A stretch of 64,000 nucleotides of DNA from Acidobacteriota bacterium (GTDB lineage Bacteria; Acidobacteriota; Terriglobia; Terriglobales; Acidobacteriaceae): assembly GCA_021813745.1 (NCBI GenBank), contig JAKAJO010000134.1, forward strand, positions 1 to 64,000, written 5' to 3'. How positions within the stretch are numbered: position 1 is the first letter of the stretch; each line of letters begins with the position of its first letter. The notes under the pieces are model-generated. The model was given only the letters and a program-made list of their open reading frames with translations, had not been told where the DNA came from and ran no database searches. Made by a program: the position numbers and the translations under genes. Below, piece by piece: positions 42,397 through 52,166 of this stretch.

Positions 42397-42804
42397 ATGA
42401 AAGCCCTTGCAGCTCTCTCCACCCTGCTCTTTGCCGCTTCTGCCGTTGCGGCAACTCCCAGCCTCACCGGACAGTGGTCCGTGCACAACAGCATCGCCGG
42501 AAATGAAAGCGATCAGACTTGCAAATTTGTCGAGACCGACAACAAGATTACCGGCACATGCAGAGCGGAAGACGCTGATAAGGATGTCCAGGTAACGGGC
42601 AGCGTCGATGGAAACAAGGCGACGTGGAAGTACGACATGGACTACAACGGCAGCCCGCTCACACTCACCTACACCGCCACGCTTGATGATTCCGGCAAGG
42701 TTGCAGGCAATGTCGAAGTCGATCCTTTCGGCGTCACCGGCGACTTCACCGCGACCCCGGCACCGGCGACACCCGCTGCTGCTCCGAGCGATACCGGCAA
42801 GTGA
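42397..42804 (+). CDS. Small secreted protein of unknown function
   Basis: Signal peptide; beta-rich 110 aa mature region. Confidence 0.7.
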   Translation: MKALAALSTLLFAASAVAATPSLTGQWSVHNSIAGNESDQTCKFVETDNKITGTCRAEDADKDVQVTGSVDGNKATWKYDMDYNGSPLTLTYTATLDDSGKVAGNVEVDPFGVTGDFTATPAPATPAAAPSDTGK

Positions 42805-42948
42805 TCATTCCCTGCGGAGCGTACAGAGCCCGCCACTCCGGGAATAAACCTCGCCGCACGCGTCCCGACCCTCGGCAACCAGCGCGTACTCGTCCCCATT
42901 TGTTCCCCAGCGCATCGACCCCTCTGGGCCAGATCACCGCGTCCCGAG

Positions 42949-42985
42949 GCGCCTGGGCTTTCTTTGTGGGAGAAAGCCCAGGCGC
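42949..42985. repeat. Perfect 14-bp-stem hairpin in convergent intergenic region
   Basis: GCGCCTGGGCTTTC-tttgtggga-GAAAGCCCAGGCGC. Confidence 0.7.
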
Positions 42986-43010
42986 ACCCTGGTGACGTAT
43001 CGCCTGGCAG

Positions 43011-44723
43011 CTATGCCTGATTGGTCGCGTCCTGCAACGCCTGATCGTAGCGGTTGCGCAGCTCGCACTCCGTGTCGAAAATCATCGTCGCATTCGTCTC
43101 TGCGGTCAGTGGCGCCCAGTGCGGTAGTCCCGGATGATTTGGATCCCCCGTGCGCGCAAAGTGAATCCATGCTTCGCTCATCTTCGCTGCCAGCGCTCGC
43201 GCCGCGGGACCACCGCCCGTCATGTTCTCGCACCGGTCTGTGTTGTCAAACACAAAGGCCAGCTCGGAGCAGTGGAAGGCCATCGGCCTCCCGTTCAACA
43301 CAGGTGCCTGCCATGTGAACTGGTAGCAGTACGCCGGCGCTCCACCCTGCGCCGCTTTCACCCGGGCCTGCGTCAGAGCCGAAGCACGCACCCCGCTCAC
43401 CGCAATCACGGACCACAGCTCGAACGGATTTGCATTCGGATACACCGACTTCGCAGCTGCAATGATGTGGTCCGCGTTCTGCCCAAACCCCTCCACCACT
43501 CGGCCATGCAACTGCGTCTCTGTCATCTCCATGAACTCCGGATGATTGATCGCCGTCACAAACTCATTCAGGGTCGTCCCCACCAGCAGCGGTACATTGG
43601 CAGAAATTGCCGGCGCATCCGGTGTAAAGGGCTGCCGCGGAAGCACGCGGCCGTCTACCACCGGCGCCCAGCCCAGCATCGCGCCAATGCGTCGGAAGTC
43701 GATAATTCCAGTCCGGGGCATCGGATGCTCCGTCACTGCCACCGCTGCTGCCTCCAGCTGCTCCACGGGAATCTGTTGCAGCTTGTCCACGGAAGCACCG
43801 TCCAGACCCAGCTTCGCAAGCAGCGCTGCCGCCAGCTTGGATGACGCCTCTTCCGTCTGGCCGAACGCCAGCGAACCGCTCTCCACAATCGCGCGATGAA
43901 ACAGACCCTTGGCTGAGGGCATCGCCATCAGCGCCGTCACCTTGCCGCCCCCGCCCGACTGCCCAAAGATCGTCACCACGTTGGGATCGCCGCCAAACCC
44001 GCCAATGTTGTCGCGCACCCACTCCAGCGCCGCCACAATGTCCAGCATCCCCACGTTGGCCGAGTCCTGGTACCGGCTTCCATATTGCGCAAGATTCAGA
44101 TAGCCGAAGACATTCAGCCGATGATTCAGCGTCACCACCACCACATCGCCGCGCCGCGCCAGGTTCTCGCCGTCATACGAAAGCAACTCCTGTCCGGACC
44201 CTGCCGTGTAGCCCCCTCCGTGCAGCCACACCATCACCGGTCGCTTCTTCCCATCGTTGATGCCCGGCGTCCACACATTCACGCGCAGGCAGTCCTCGCC
44301 CGGCACACCGTCATTCCAGCTAAAGAGCCACGCCTCCTCGTCGTTCTTCCATCCCGTGCGTGCCGGCTGCGGACACACATCGCCAAATTGCATCGAGCTC
44401 CGCACTCCGCTCCATGGCTTCGCCTTCTGCGGCGGCATAAAGCGATTCGCGCCTCCCGTGTCATCCGCGTAAGGAATGCCCTTGAACGTGTAAATTCCAC
44501 GCCGTGTGTAACCCCGCACCCTGCCCGATGTCGTCTCCACCACCGGGTCTCCGCTGGTGGCAAAAATCACGTCCCCTGCTGCGGATGGTGCCGCCGGATA
44601 TCCTGCATTGGCCTTCTCCGCCGCATGCGCCTGCGACGGCATCGCAGCGTACAACACCCCGCCGCTCACTCCCGTGGCCAGCCCCTTCAACACATCACGC
44701 CTGTCCAGTCCCTTTGTCGCCAT
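43011..44723 (-). CDS. Carboxylesterase type B, exported
   Basis: [31 protein letters not shown] elbow; [15 protein letters not shown] signal. Confidence 0.92.
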   Translation of the reverse strand: MATKGLDRRDVLKGLATGVSGGVLYAAMPSQAHAAEKANAGYPAAPSAAGDVIFATSGDPVVETTSGRVRGYTRRGIYTFKGIPYADDTGGANRFMPPQKAKPWSGVRSSMQFGDVCPQPARTGWKNDEEAWLFSWNDGVPGEDCLRVNVWTPGINDGKKRPVMVWLHGGGYTAGSGQELLSYDGENLARRGDVVVVTLNHRLNVFGYLNLAQYGSRYQDSANVGMLDIVAALEWVRDNIGGFGGDPNVVTIFGQSGGGGKVTALMAMPSAKGLFHRAIVESGSLAFGQTEEASSKLAAALLAKLGLDGASVDKLQQIPVEQLEAAAVAVTEHPMPRTGIIDFRRIGAMLGWAPVVDGRVLPRQPFTPDAPAISANVPLLVGTTLNEFVTAINHPEFMEMTETQLHGRVVEGFGQNADHIIAAAKSVYPNANPFELWSVIAVSGVRASALTQARVKAAQGGAPAYCYQFTWQAPVLNGRPMAFHCSELAFVFDNTDRCENMTGGGPAARALAAKMSEAWIHFARTGDPNHPGLPHWAPLTAETNATMIFDTECELRNRYDQALQDATNQA

Positions 44724-44918
44724 CGAATCGTCTCCCTCCTGAGAACCCGGCAGGACGCTGCCCGGTTGGATCAAAAATTCAGCGCGCGTGCAGACTCCTC
44801 TCCACACGCGCGCTCAGTTGTAATTCATTCACTTGATTTCACCAAATCGATTTTGGTCGCCCGCGTAGCGGGCGCCGCCATCATCGCACCGCAAGACCTC
44901 CAGCCGCCCCTGTCCGAG

Positions 44919-46127
44919 CTACTTCCGATCAAGCCGTGACAGCACCAGCACAATCCCCAAAGAGGCCAGCACACACATCCACGCAAAGAAGAATGCGCTC
45001 CGATAGCCATACAGTCCGATCAGTGTGCCAGCCGTCGGCCCCACTAGGAAAAACGACACATCGGAAAAGCCGGTGTACACACCCAGAGCGGTGCCGCGAT
45101 TAAACTCCGGTACACGTTTCACTGCCTCAACGCCCAGCGCCGGAAACACCAGCGCAAAGCCAAAGCCCGTGATTCCCGCCGCAGCAAACGCCGCCCACGG
45201 AGACCATGCCTGCCACATCAGCATCACGCCCAGAGACTCGATCGCGAGGCACGTAATCCCTACCGGAAATCCGCCAAAGCGATTGATTGTCTGGATAAAT
45301 GCCAGCCGCGCCAGAATAAATGCCACGCCAAACGACGTCAGGCACAAAGCCGCGCCATCCCAGTTGCGATGGGCATAGAAGAGCGTCACAAACGTCGCCA
45401 GAACGCTGTAGCCTACGCCGCCCAGTGCCAGGCCCATGCCATGCGGGGTCACTCGCAGCGCCACGTCACGAAAGGGAAGATGCTTGCCTGGCACCACCGG
45501 CACCGGCGCCTTTGCGCTCGCCGCCAGCACGCTTGCCCCGCAAATCACCATGGTCAACAGACCAATCGAGTTCAGCCCCCACCACTGCATCAGGACCACG
45601 CCCAGCGGTGCGCCCAGCGCCAGCGCCCCATAGGTGCTGATTCCGTTGTATGAAATCACTTTGGCCATGTGCTCTTGGCCCGTCGCCGTAATTCCCCATA
45701 ACGTCGCGCCCGTCGAACCCAGGCTCTCGCCCGTCCCCAGTGCCAGCCGGCTCAGCAGCAGGATCGCCAGGCTCAGCCAGGCTGGCCCGCTGTGTGCAAT
45801 TCCTGCCACCAGCAGCATTACGCCGCTCACCGAGCAGGCGCCCATGCCCCACAGAACAGATACCTTGGCGCCATGATGGTCTGAGATGCGCCCTGCCAGC
45901 GGTCGGCTGATGAAGGTCGCAATGTACTGCACGCTGATTACCAACCCCGCCAGTGCCGCGCTGTAGCCCAGCCCCAGGTGAACATACGGCGGCAGAATCG
46001 CCAGAGGCAGCCCAATCGACAGGTAGCAGATGAACGTGAACGAGGTGAAGCTCAGAATCAGCCATGTGTTGCCGCTCGACGCATCTTGCGCCGCTGCGGA
46101 AGAAGTCTCGGTGGCTGAATTCTCCAT
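44919..46127 (-). CDS. MFS transporter
   Basis: 12 TM; RPLAGRISDHHGAKVSVLWG motif. Confidence 0.9.
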   Translation of the reverse strand: MENSATETSSAAAQDASSGNTWLILSFTSFTFICYLSIGLPLAILPPYVHLGLGYSAALAGLVISVQYIATFISRPLAGRISDHHGAKVSVLWGMGACSVSGVMLLVAGIAHSGPAWLSLAILLLSRLALGTGESLGSTGATLWGITATGQEHMAKVISYNGISTYGALALGAPLGVVLMQWWGLNSIGLLTMVICGASVLAASAKAPVPVVPGKHLPFRDVALRVTPHGMGLALGGVGYSVLATFVTLFYAHRNWDGAALCLTSFGVAFILARLAFIQTINRFGGFPVGITCLAIESLGVMLMWQAWSPWAAFAAAGITGFGFALVFPALGVEAVKRVPEFNRGTALGVYTGFSDVSFFLVGPTAGTLIGLYGYRSAFFFAWMCVLASLGIVLVLSRLDRK

Positions 46128-46196
46128 GAGTAAAGGCAAGCCGTCAGGCGTTGCGCACTGACCGTTTCAGTATAACGGAGCGTGAATTCTCGCGCT

Positions 46197-47261
46197 TCAG
46201 GCCGCGCTTTCCGCTTCCATCTGGCCCCGTTTCCGCCAGATCAACAGAAGCGTCTCCGCCGCGCTGAAGATGATCGGCCCCAGAATCAATCCGCTCACGC
46301 CAAACAGCACCACGCCACCCAGCATCGACAGAAAAATTGGTGCCGAGTGCAGTTGCAGCCGCGTTCCCACCAGGATTGGGTACAGCACGTTGTCCAGCGT
46401 GCTGATAATCAGGGCCCCAAATCCAAGCAGGATCAACGCCTGCACCCAGTGATGAATCGCAAATAGGTAGGCCACGACAGGCAGCCACACTACAAAGGCG
46501 CCCACGGCAGGAATCAGCGCAAACAGCATGGTCAGTGCGCCCAGCAGCGTCGCGGCGCCCACGCCCAGAAGCCCAAACCCGATGCCCGCCAGCAACCCCT
46601 GTAATGCCGCCACAAAGAACCGACCCAGCACCAGCGCCCGCACCGCCGATTCCACCCGCGTCATCAGATAACGGGTCTCGTCGGCGCGCAGCGGAATCAG
46701 CCGCCGCGTCATTTCCAGCGCCGCCTCTTTGTCACGATACAGAAAGAACAGCAGGAATAGCATCACCACCAGCTGAGTGACCGCATCAATGGACTTGCTC
46801 AGCAGCGAGCCCACATGACCCGCCACCGCGCCAGCCGCCTTCTCCGTCGCCGCATCGACATCCACGTTGTTCATCACATACTTCAGCGCATCATTCAGTC
46901 GCGGATGGCTCGCCACAAACTCTCGCAGATTCTGCTCCTCGGGTGCGCTTTGCACGCTGTGCAGTAACAGCAGCAGATGATTCCCCGCACTCAGCATCAC
47001 CATCAGCGACGGCACCACCAAAATCAGCGACACCACAATCAGCGTGACTGTCGATGCCAGAGACGGGTTCTTTAGTCCCGTCGCAAACCACCGTCGTACC
47101 GGCTCCGTCACAATCGCCAGGACCACCGCCCAGGTCACGCCCGCCAGGAACGGCCGCACAATCCAGAAGCACAGCACAATCACGCCAATCGTGATGAGGT
47201 ACAGCGTTATTGAAGCCCAGTTCAACTCGCTATGCGCTGCCTCCGGTCTTTCCCCGTCCAT
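46197..47261 (-). CDS. AI-2E family transporter / permease
   Basis: Hydrophobic helices; ALQGLLAGIGFGLLGVGAATLLGALTMLFALIPAVGAFVVWLPVV. Confidence 0.9.
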   Translation of the reverse strand: MDGERPEAAHSELNWASITLYLITIGVIVLCFWIVRPFLAGVTWAVVLAIVTEPVRRWFATGLKNPSLASTVTLIVVSLILVVPSLMVMLSAGNHLLLLLHSVQSAPEEQNLREFVASHPRLNDALKYVMNNVDVDAATEKAAGAVAGHVGSLLSKSIDAVTQLVVMLFLLFFLYRDKEAALEMTRRLIPLRADETRYLMTRVESAVRALVLGRFFVAALQGLLAGIGFGLLGVGAATLLGALTMLFALIPAVGAFVVWLPVVAYLFAIHHWVQALILLGFGALIISTLDNVLYPILVGTRLQLHSAPIFLSMLGGVVLFGVSGLILGPIIFSAAETLLLIWRKRGQMEAESAA

Positions 47262-48926
47262 GCTCTTGCTCTCCCCAGAGCCTGCGCGGCCCTGGCATCG
47301 AGTCTAGCGCCTGTCTGCCTCGCCTTTACACCCACTCCGCGCAACTTTACCCTTGAAGAGGCAGATTCTTTCCCGCAACCAAACACCCAACGGAGCAGCG
47401 CCCTGTCCTTCCACATCGAAAATTTCGGTTGCAGAGCCGCCCGCGCCGATGCCGAGGCCATCCGCACCGCGCTCGCCGCGGCCGGTCAGGCCGATGCGCT
47501 GCCCGCTCGCGCTGACCTGGTCCTCGTCAATACCTGCTCCGTCACCGCAGAGGCCGACCGCGCCGCTCGCGCCTACATCCGCCGCACCCACCGCCGCAAC
47601 CCAGACGCGCGCATCGTCGTCACTGGCTGCTACGCCCAGCGCGCGCCTGGAGAACTCGCCGCCCTGCCCGGCGTCGTCGCCGTCCTCGGCAACAGCCACA
47701 AGGCATTCGCTCCCACCGTCGCACTCAACCTGCTCGGGCATCCTCCCGCGCAACAATTTGTTCAGATCACTCCGTCGGAAGCCGTGTCTGCCGCACCGCA
47801 AGGAGGATCGCATCAGTACCTGCCTCCGGCGTCGCAAGCCGCGTCTGCCGCACCGCAGGTGCTGGTCTTGGCCGACGAACGCTTCGCCCACTCCTTCCTG
47901 GAGGAAGCGCCCATCCATCCCGGCGCGCAGACCCGCCCCAACATCAAAATCCAGGAGGGCTGCGGCAATCGCTGCTCCTTCTGCGTCATTCCGGAAACGC
48001 GAGGCCCCTCGCGCAGCCTTCCCGCCGGGCGTATCCTAGCGCAGGTTCGCAGCTTCGTCGCCGCCGGGGGCAGGGAACTCGTCTTCTCCGGCATCAACCT
48101 CGGCCGTTGGGGCCGCGATCTCACACCCGAGCCCGGCCAGCAGCAGCCCACGTTGCCGCGCCTCATCCGCCAGATCCTCAACGAAACCAATCTCCCGCTC
48201 CTCCGCCTCAGCTCCATTGAGCCCATGGATTGGGACCACGACCTCATCGCGCTGCTCGCCGAGTATGGCGGCCAACAACCGGGGTCCCCAGCGACGGGTC
48301 CTGGTCGCTGGGGTGGTCGTCTCGCCCACCACGCGCATCTCCCGCTCCAGTCCGGGTCCGACGCCGTCCTCCGCCGCATGCACCGCCGCTATCGCCCCTG
48401 GCACTACGCGCAAAAGGTCGAAGCGCTCTTCCGCGCCGCCGGTCCCGCGCTCACCCTCGGAGCCGACGTCATGGCCGGCTTCCCCGGCGAGACCGATCGC
48501 GAGTTCGCCGAGACCCTCAGCTTCCTCCGCGCCCTGCCTTGCGGCTATCTCCATCTCTTCCCTTTTTCCCCGCGCCCCAACACCCGCGCCTGGGCCCTGC
48601 ACGCAGCCGACCCCGTGCCAACCCCCATCGTTGAAGAGCGCATGGCCGCTCTCCGCCAGCTCGCCCAGGAGAAGCAGCGTGCCCACCGCGAGCAGTTCCT
48701 CGGCACCGCGCTCCCCGCCCTCACCCTGCACACACCGCCTGAGCTCGCCGCTCGCGGACGGACGGCCGCCCTCACAGAAAACTTCCTCCCCGTTGAACTT
48801 GACACACAGCTCCCCTCCAACCAGCCCGTCGTCATCCGCGCTCACGCGCTCACTCCGGAAGGCGCCCTGTTCGCCCACGCACCCGCACCCCACCGCGCTC
48901 CTGAACCGAAGCTCGCCGCCGTCTGA
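47232..48926 (+). CDS. mtaB: tRNA (N6-threonylcarbamoyladenosine) methylthiotransferase MtaB-like; true start probably downstream of 47350
   Basis: NTCSVTAEADRAARAYIRR; radical SAM CxxxCxxC (CGNRCSFCVIPETRGPSRS); FPGETDREF; TRAM-like end. Confidence 0.85.
   Translation: MRCLRSFPVHALALPRACAALASSLAPVCLAFTPTPRNFTLEEADSFPQPNTQRSSALSFHIENFGCRAARADAEAIRTALAAAGQADALPARADLVLVNTCSVTAEADRAARAYIRRTHRRNPDARIVVTGCYAQRAPGELAALPGVVAVLGNSHKAFAPTVALNLLGHPPAQQFVQITPSEAVSAAPQGGSHQYLPPASQAASAAPQVLVLADERFAHSFLEEAPIHPGAQTRPNIKIQEGCGNRCSFCVIPETRGPSRSLPAGRILAQVRSFVAAGGRELVFSGINLGRWGRDLTPEPGQQQPTLPRLIRQILNETNLPLLRLSSIEPMDWDHDLIALLAEYGGQQPGSPATGPGRWGGRLAHHAHLPLQSGSDAVLRRMHRRYRPWHYAQKVEALFRAAGPALTLGADVMAGFPGETDREFAETLSFLRALPCGYLHLFPFSPRPNTRAWALHAADPVPTPIVEERMAALRQLAQEKQRAHREQFLGTALPALTLHTPPELAARGRTAALTENFLPVELDTQLPSNQPVVIRAHALTPEGALFAHAPAPHRAPEPKLAAV
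48286..48313. repeat. Palindromic element inside mtaB coding sequence
   Basis: CCCCAGCGAC-gggtcctg-GTCGCTGGGG; encodes an extra GSPATGPGRWGG segment. Confidence 0.65.
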
Positions 48927-49063
48927 ACGCCCCGCTCCGCAGTACCCGCGTACCGCCCATCCCAAACCGCACCAATGCTATACTCAGGGTGCATCCGCGT
49001 AACTGGCACGCCTGCCAGCTCCAACCGCAGGCAAGGCCCGCGCGGCACTTTGGGAGGAGCACC

Positions 49064-49678
49064 ATCGCACTCGACAAACGTTCGGCCAAGTCCTTTATCC
49101 GCATCAACGACCGCATTCGCGCACGCGAGATTCGCGTCATCGACGAAAACGGCGAACAGCTCGGCATCCTGCCACCCTTTGAAGCCCTGAAAATTGCCCG
49201 CGAGCGGGGCTTGGATTTGGTCGAGGTTTCTCCCAACGCCGTCCCGCCCGTCTGCCGCATCCAGGACTACGGCCGCTACCTCTACGAGAAGGATAAGAGC
49301 GAGCGCGCCGCCCGCAAGAAGCAGAAGGTCATCGTCATCAAAGAAGTCAAGTTCTCCGTCACCGTTGACGAGCACGACTACCAGACCAAGAAGAACCAGG
49401 CCATCCGCTTCCTCCATGACGGTGATAAGGTCAAGGCCAGCCTCCGCTTCCGCGGTCGCCAGATGGCCCACCGCGAGCTTGGCTACAACATCATCAATCG
49501 CCTCATCCAGGACATCGGCGACGCCGGCATGGTCGAGTTCATGCCCCGCATGGAAGGCACCATCCTCCACGCCATCCTCGCCCCCACGAAAAAGGACGCG
49601 CCCAAGCCCAAGCCCGCCGCCCCTGCCCCGCAACCGCAGCAGGCCGCCGCGCCAAAGGCTCCGGTGCCGCAGGCCTGA
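49064..49678 (+). CDS. infC: Translation initiation factor IF-3 (ATC start codon)
   Basis: RINDRIRAREIRVIDENGEQLGILPPFEAL; SD GGGAGGAG immediately upstream of in-frame ATC at 49064. Confidence 0.93.
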   Translation: MALDKRSAKSFIRINDRIRAREIRVIDENGEQLGILPPFEALKIARERGLDLVEVSPNAVPPVCRIQDYGRYLYEKDKSERAARKKQKVIVIKEVKFSVTVDEHDYQTKKNQAIRFLHDGDKVKASLRFRGRQMAHRELGYNIINRLIQDIGDAGMVEFMPRMEGTILHAILAPTKKDAPKPKPAAPAPQPQQAAAPKAPVPQA

Positions 49679-49907
49679 TCGACTCAACAGCCCGGGTCCC
49701 TTCTTCGGTGGGGGTCCGATGAAAATGGGCAACTTCGTCTGTCCATCCCCCATTCTGGCAACCGGGCGGGGGCTAGATGATTTGCCACCGGCGAGAGACT
49801 GCGCCCTACATCACAGCCAGTCTGCCCCAAATCGCGGATAATCATGGCTCCCGCTGTGCCGCGAGCAGGGTTTCACTATGCGCGAGCCTGCGGAATAGCA
49901 GGTTCGC

Positions 49908-50696
49908 ATGAACCTACGAGGGTTTTCTTGCTGGCTTTGCTTCTCCTTTCTTGTCTCTTCTTCCCTCTGCGGATGCTTTTCGGTCTCAGTCAAGGCCAAG
50001 CCCGTCGTAATGGCCCCCGATTTGAAAGAGATCCAGCCCCCGCCAGCGCCCGTCGTCGGCACCACCACCAGACAGCAGGTGGAAGCGCTCTATCGAGACT
50101 TCCGCGTGGACTCCGGCGTTCCAGAACTCTACTGGGCTCGTATGTCCAGGTCGGATAGCAAGGAGTTTTGCCCCGGCTGCAGCCAGCGCAAGTGGCAAAC
50201 AGTCAACATGGTGGCGACCTTTGACTCCAATCAAGTGGTGCAGTGGGTCCGTATCTTCTCCGACGTGACCCTGCCCGCCGCAGTTGCGTCCATGGTCCAG
50301 CAGGGACAGATGCCTTCCCTTAAATTCTCGTCACCTGTCACAATCAACGCAGTACGTTACCCTTGGACATCGGACGAGCGCTATCTGCGGGATGACCAGA
50401 TGCCCGTCACGGTGGTGCTGGAGCCTTTGACCCTCACGGTCTCGGCCACCCGCCCCGGAAGATGGGTGCCGCCCAGGTCTGCCCGCCTCGTAACAGTCGT
50501 CGCTCCAAGGGCGAATGCCGGCACAATATCGGTGGAGTACCTAGGGTTCGAACGGCCCCACTCAGGAAAAGTCTACCGGATAGATCTCTGGTTCAAGTCA
50601 AAGAACGACCTCGCACCCAGCATTCACTTCGAAACCACTTTTGCCGAGGCACTCATCCTGGCCCGCTGGATGGCGCCGCCGCCCACCGCCCAGTAG
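49908..50696 (+). CDS. Hypothetical secreted protein/lipoprotein between infC and rpmI
   Basis: N-terminal hydrophobic segment with SLCGC; 262 aa intact ORF. Confidence 0.75.
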   Translation: MNLRGFSCWLCFSFLVSSSLCGCFSVSVKAKPVVMAPDLKEIQPPPAPVVGTTTRQQVEALYRDFRVDSGVPELYWARMSRSDSKEFCPGCSQRKWQTVNMVATFDSNQVVQWVRIFSDVTLPAAVASMVQQGQMPSLKFSSPVTINAVRYPWTSDERYLRDDQMPVTVVLEPLTLTVSATRPGRWVPPRSARLVTVVAPRANAGTISVEYLGFERPHSGKVYRIDLWFKSKNDLAPSIHFETTFAEALILARWMAPPPTAQ

Positions 50697-50842
50697 CCCA
50701 GAAATCTCACCTGCTGTATACTGGATGAGTTCGTCTCCCGGCGCAGTTTCTGTTTCGGGAAAGGCGCAGGGAAGTCCCTGCCCTCCAACGCGAACCCGGC
50801 CCGAGGACTCCCCTCTGCCGCCGGCAATGCAAAGAGAAGACA

Positions 50843-51040
50843 ATGCCCAAGTTGAAGACCCATTCGGGCGCGGCCAAGCGCTTCAAGAAAACTGGCACCG
50901 GCAAAATCAAGCGGGGCCAGACCAAGACGCGCCACATCCTTTCGTCCAAATCGCCCAAGGTCAAGCGCAAGCTCGGCAAAATCGTGCTTGTCTCCGACGG
51001 CGACTACGCAAAGGTCGCGCGCATGATTCCCTACGCCTGA
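50843..51040 (+). CDS. rpmI: 50S ribosomal protein bL35
   Basis: [37 protein letters not shown]. Confidence 0.97.
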   Translation: MPKLKTHSGAAKRFKKTGTGKIKRGQTKTRHILSSKSPKVKRKLGKIVLVSDGDYAKVARMIPYA

Positions 51041-51201
51041 TGGTTGTCGGGCCTCAGTGGAGAGGCCCCCGGCGGCGCGCAACACCCCCGCCGAGAGATC
51101 AGGCATTGAACGAGCGAGTGAAGAGGCCCGGACCGCCATCATGGCCGTCTCTCCTGCCTCCAGCCGCGTAACCGCCACCACCACCCAAACGGAGAAACAC
51201 C

Positions 51202-51570
51202 ATGCCTCGCGTTAAACGCAGCACCAAGCGCCATGACCGGCGCAAAAAGATTCTTGAGCGCGCAAGCGGCTACTTCCTCACCAAATCCAAGCTCTACCAG
51301 GCAGCCCAGGAAGCCGTCGAGCGCGGCCTCAAGTTCGCCTACACCGGCCGCCGCCAGAAGAAGCGCCAGTTCCGCTCCCTCTGGATTGTCCGCATCTCCG
51401 CCGCCGCCAAGCTCAACGGCACCAGCTACTCCCAGTTCATCAGCGGACTCAAGAAGGCCGGCATCGAGCTCGACCGCAAGGTCCTCTCCGACATCGCCAT
51501 CAAGGACCCCGCAGGCTTCACCGACCTCGCCAACAAGGCCAAAGCCGCCCTCGCCGCCAAAGCCGCATAA
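51202..51570 (+). CDS. rplT: 50S ribosomal protein bL20
   Basis: [62 protein letters not shown]. Confidence 0.97.
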   Translation: MPRVKRSTKRHDRRKKILERASGYFLTKSKLYQAAQEAVERGLKFAYTGRRQKKRQFRSLWIVRISAAAKLNGTSYSQFISGLKKAGIELDRKVLSDIAIKDPAGFTDLANKAKAALAAKAA

Positions 51571-51607
51571 CCACGGCCCACCAGCGAGACCGCAAGCCAA
51601 CGATCCA

Positions 51608-51640
51608 GCAAAAAGCCCCGGAACCCTCCGGGGCTTTTGC
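51608..51640 (+). terminator. Intrinsic terminator after rplT
   Basis: AAAAGCCCCGGA-accc-TCCGGGGCTTTT. Confidence 0.9.
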
Positions 51641-51672
51641 ATTGCCACTTCACGCCCCTACCACACCGCCTG

Positions 51673-51773
51673 ACATCTTGAGCGGCCAGAGCGCACAGCG
51701 CAGCGAGTCGAAAGATGTGCCGGGCGCCCCATCCAAGGCGTCTGCGCAGTAGGCGCCATGGGTGGGAAAGCAC
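51673..51773. repeat. Probable dispersed palindromic intergenic repeat (composite)
   Basis: ACATCTTgagcg...cgagtcgAAGATGT with 7-bp terminal inverted ends, followed by gcgccccatcc...ggcgccatgggtggg. Confidence 0.5.
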
Positions 51774-52166
51774 CAACCCCACCCAGCCAGACGGAATCTG
51801 CTGTCAAGCCCCAACCGCCACCCATTCCCGCCAAGCTCTTCATTTCATTGCGCAAAGACTCCGCCCCGTTTTGCATCTTCATTCCATTGAAACGCGCATA
51901 CTAAGAACATCAACCTGAGAACCGCGCCCACCGGCCCACGTCTCAGGCATGTTCATTTTCAGGAGACTTGCGCCATGCCATCGGTTCATACCCCAAGAAG
52001 AAATAACCCACCCCCCCTGCGAAATTTTTCTTTCCACAATTCCCTTGCATGTTTTCTCCCGCTCGTATTTGCCCAGTCTTCGCTTTTCACTCCAGGCCGC
52101 ACATCCTCCGCAAACGCAAATGCCGCCAACCCGCAACCCACGCGTGGTTTATCCTGCTAGTACCGC

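Noticed and set aside
44859-44873. gcccgcgtagcgggc palindrome
   Set aside because: Short GC-rich hairpin without a T-tract; likely a minor intergenic palindrome, too weak to list.
48036-48965. 309-aa minus-strand ORF
   Set aside because: Antisense to mtaB with no recognisable motifs.
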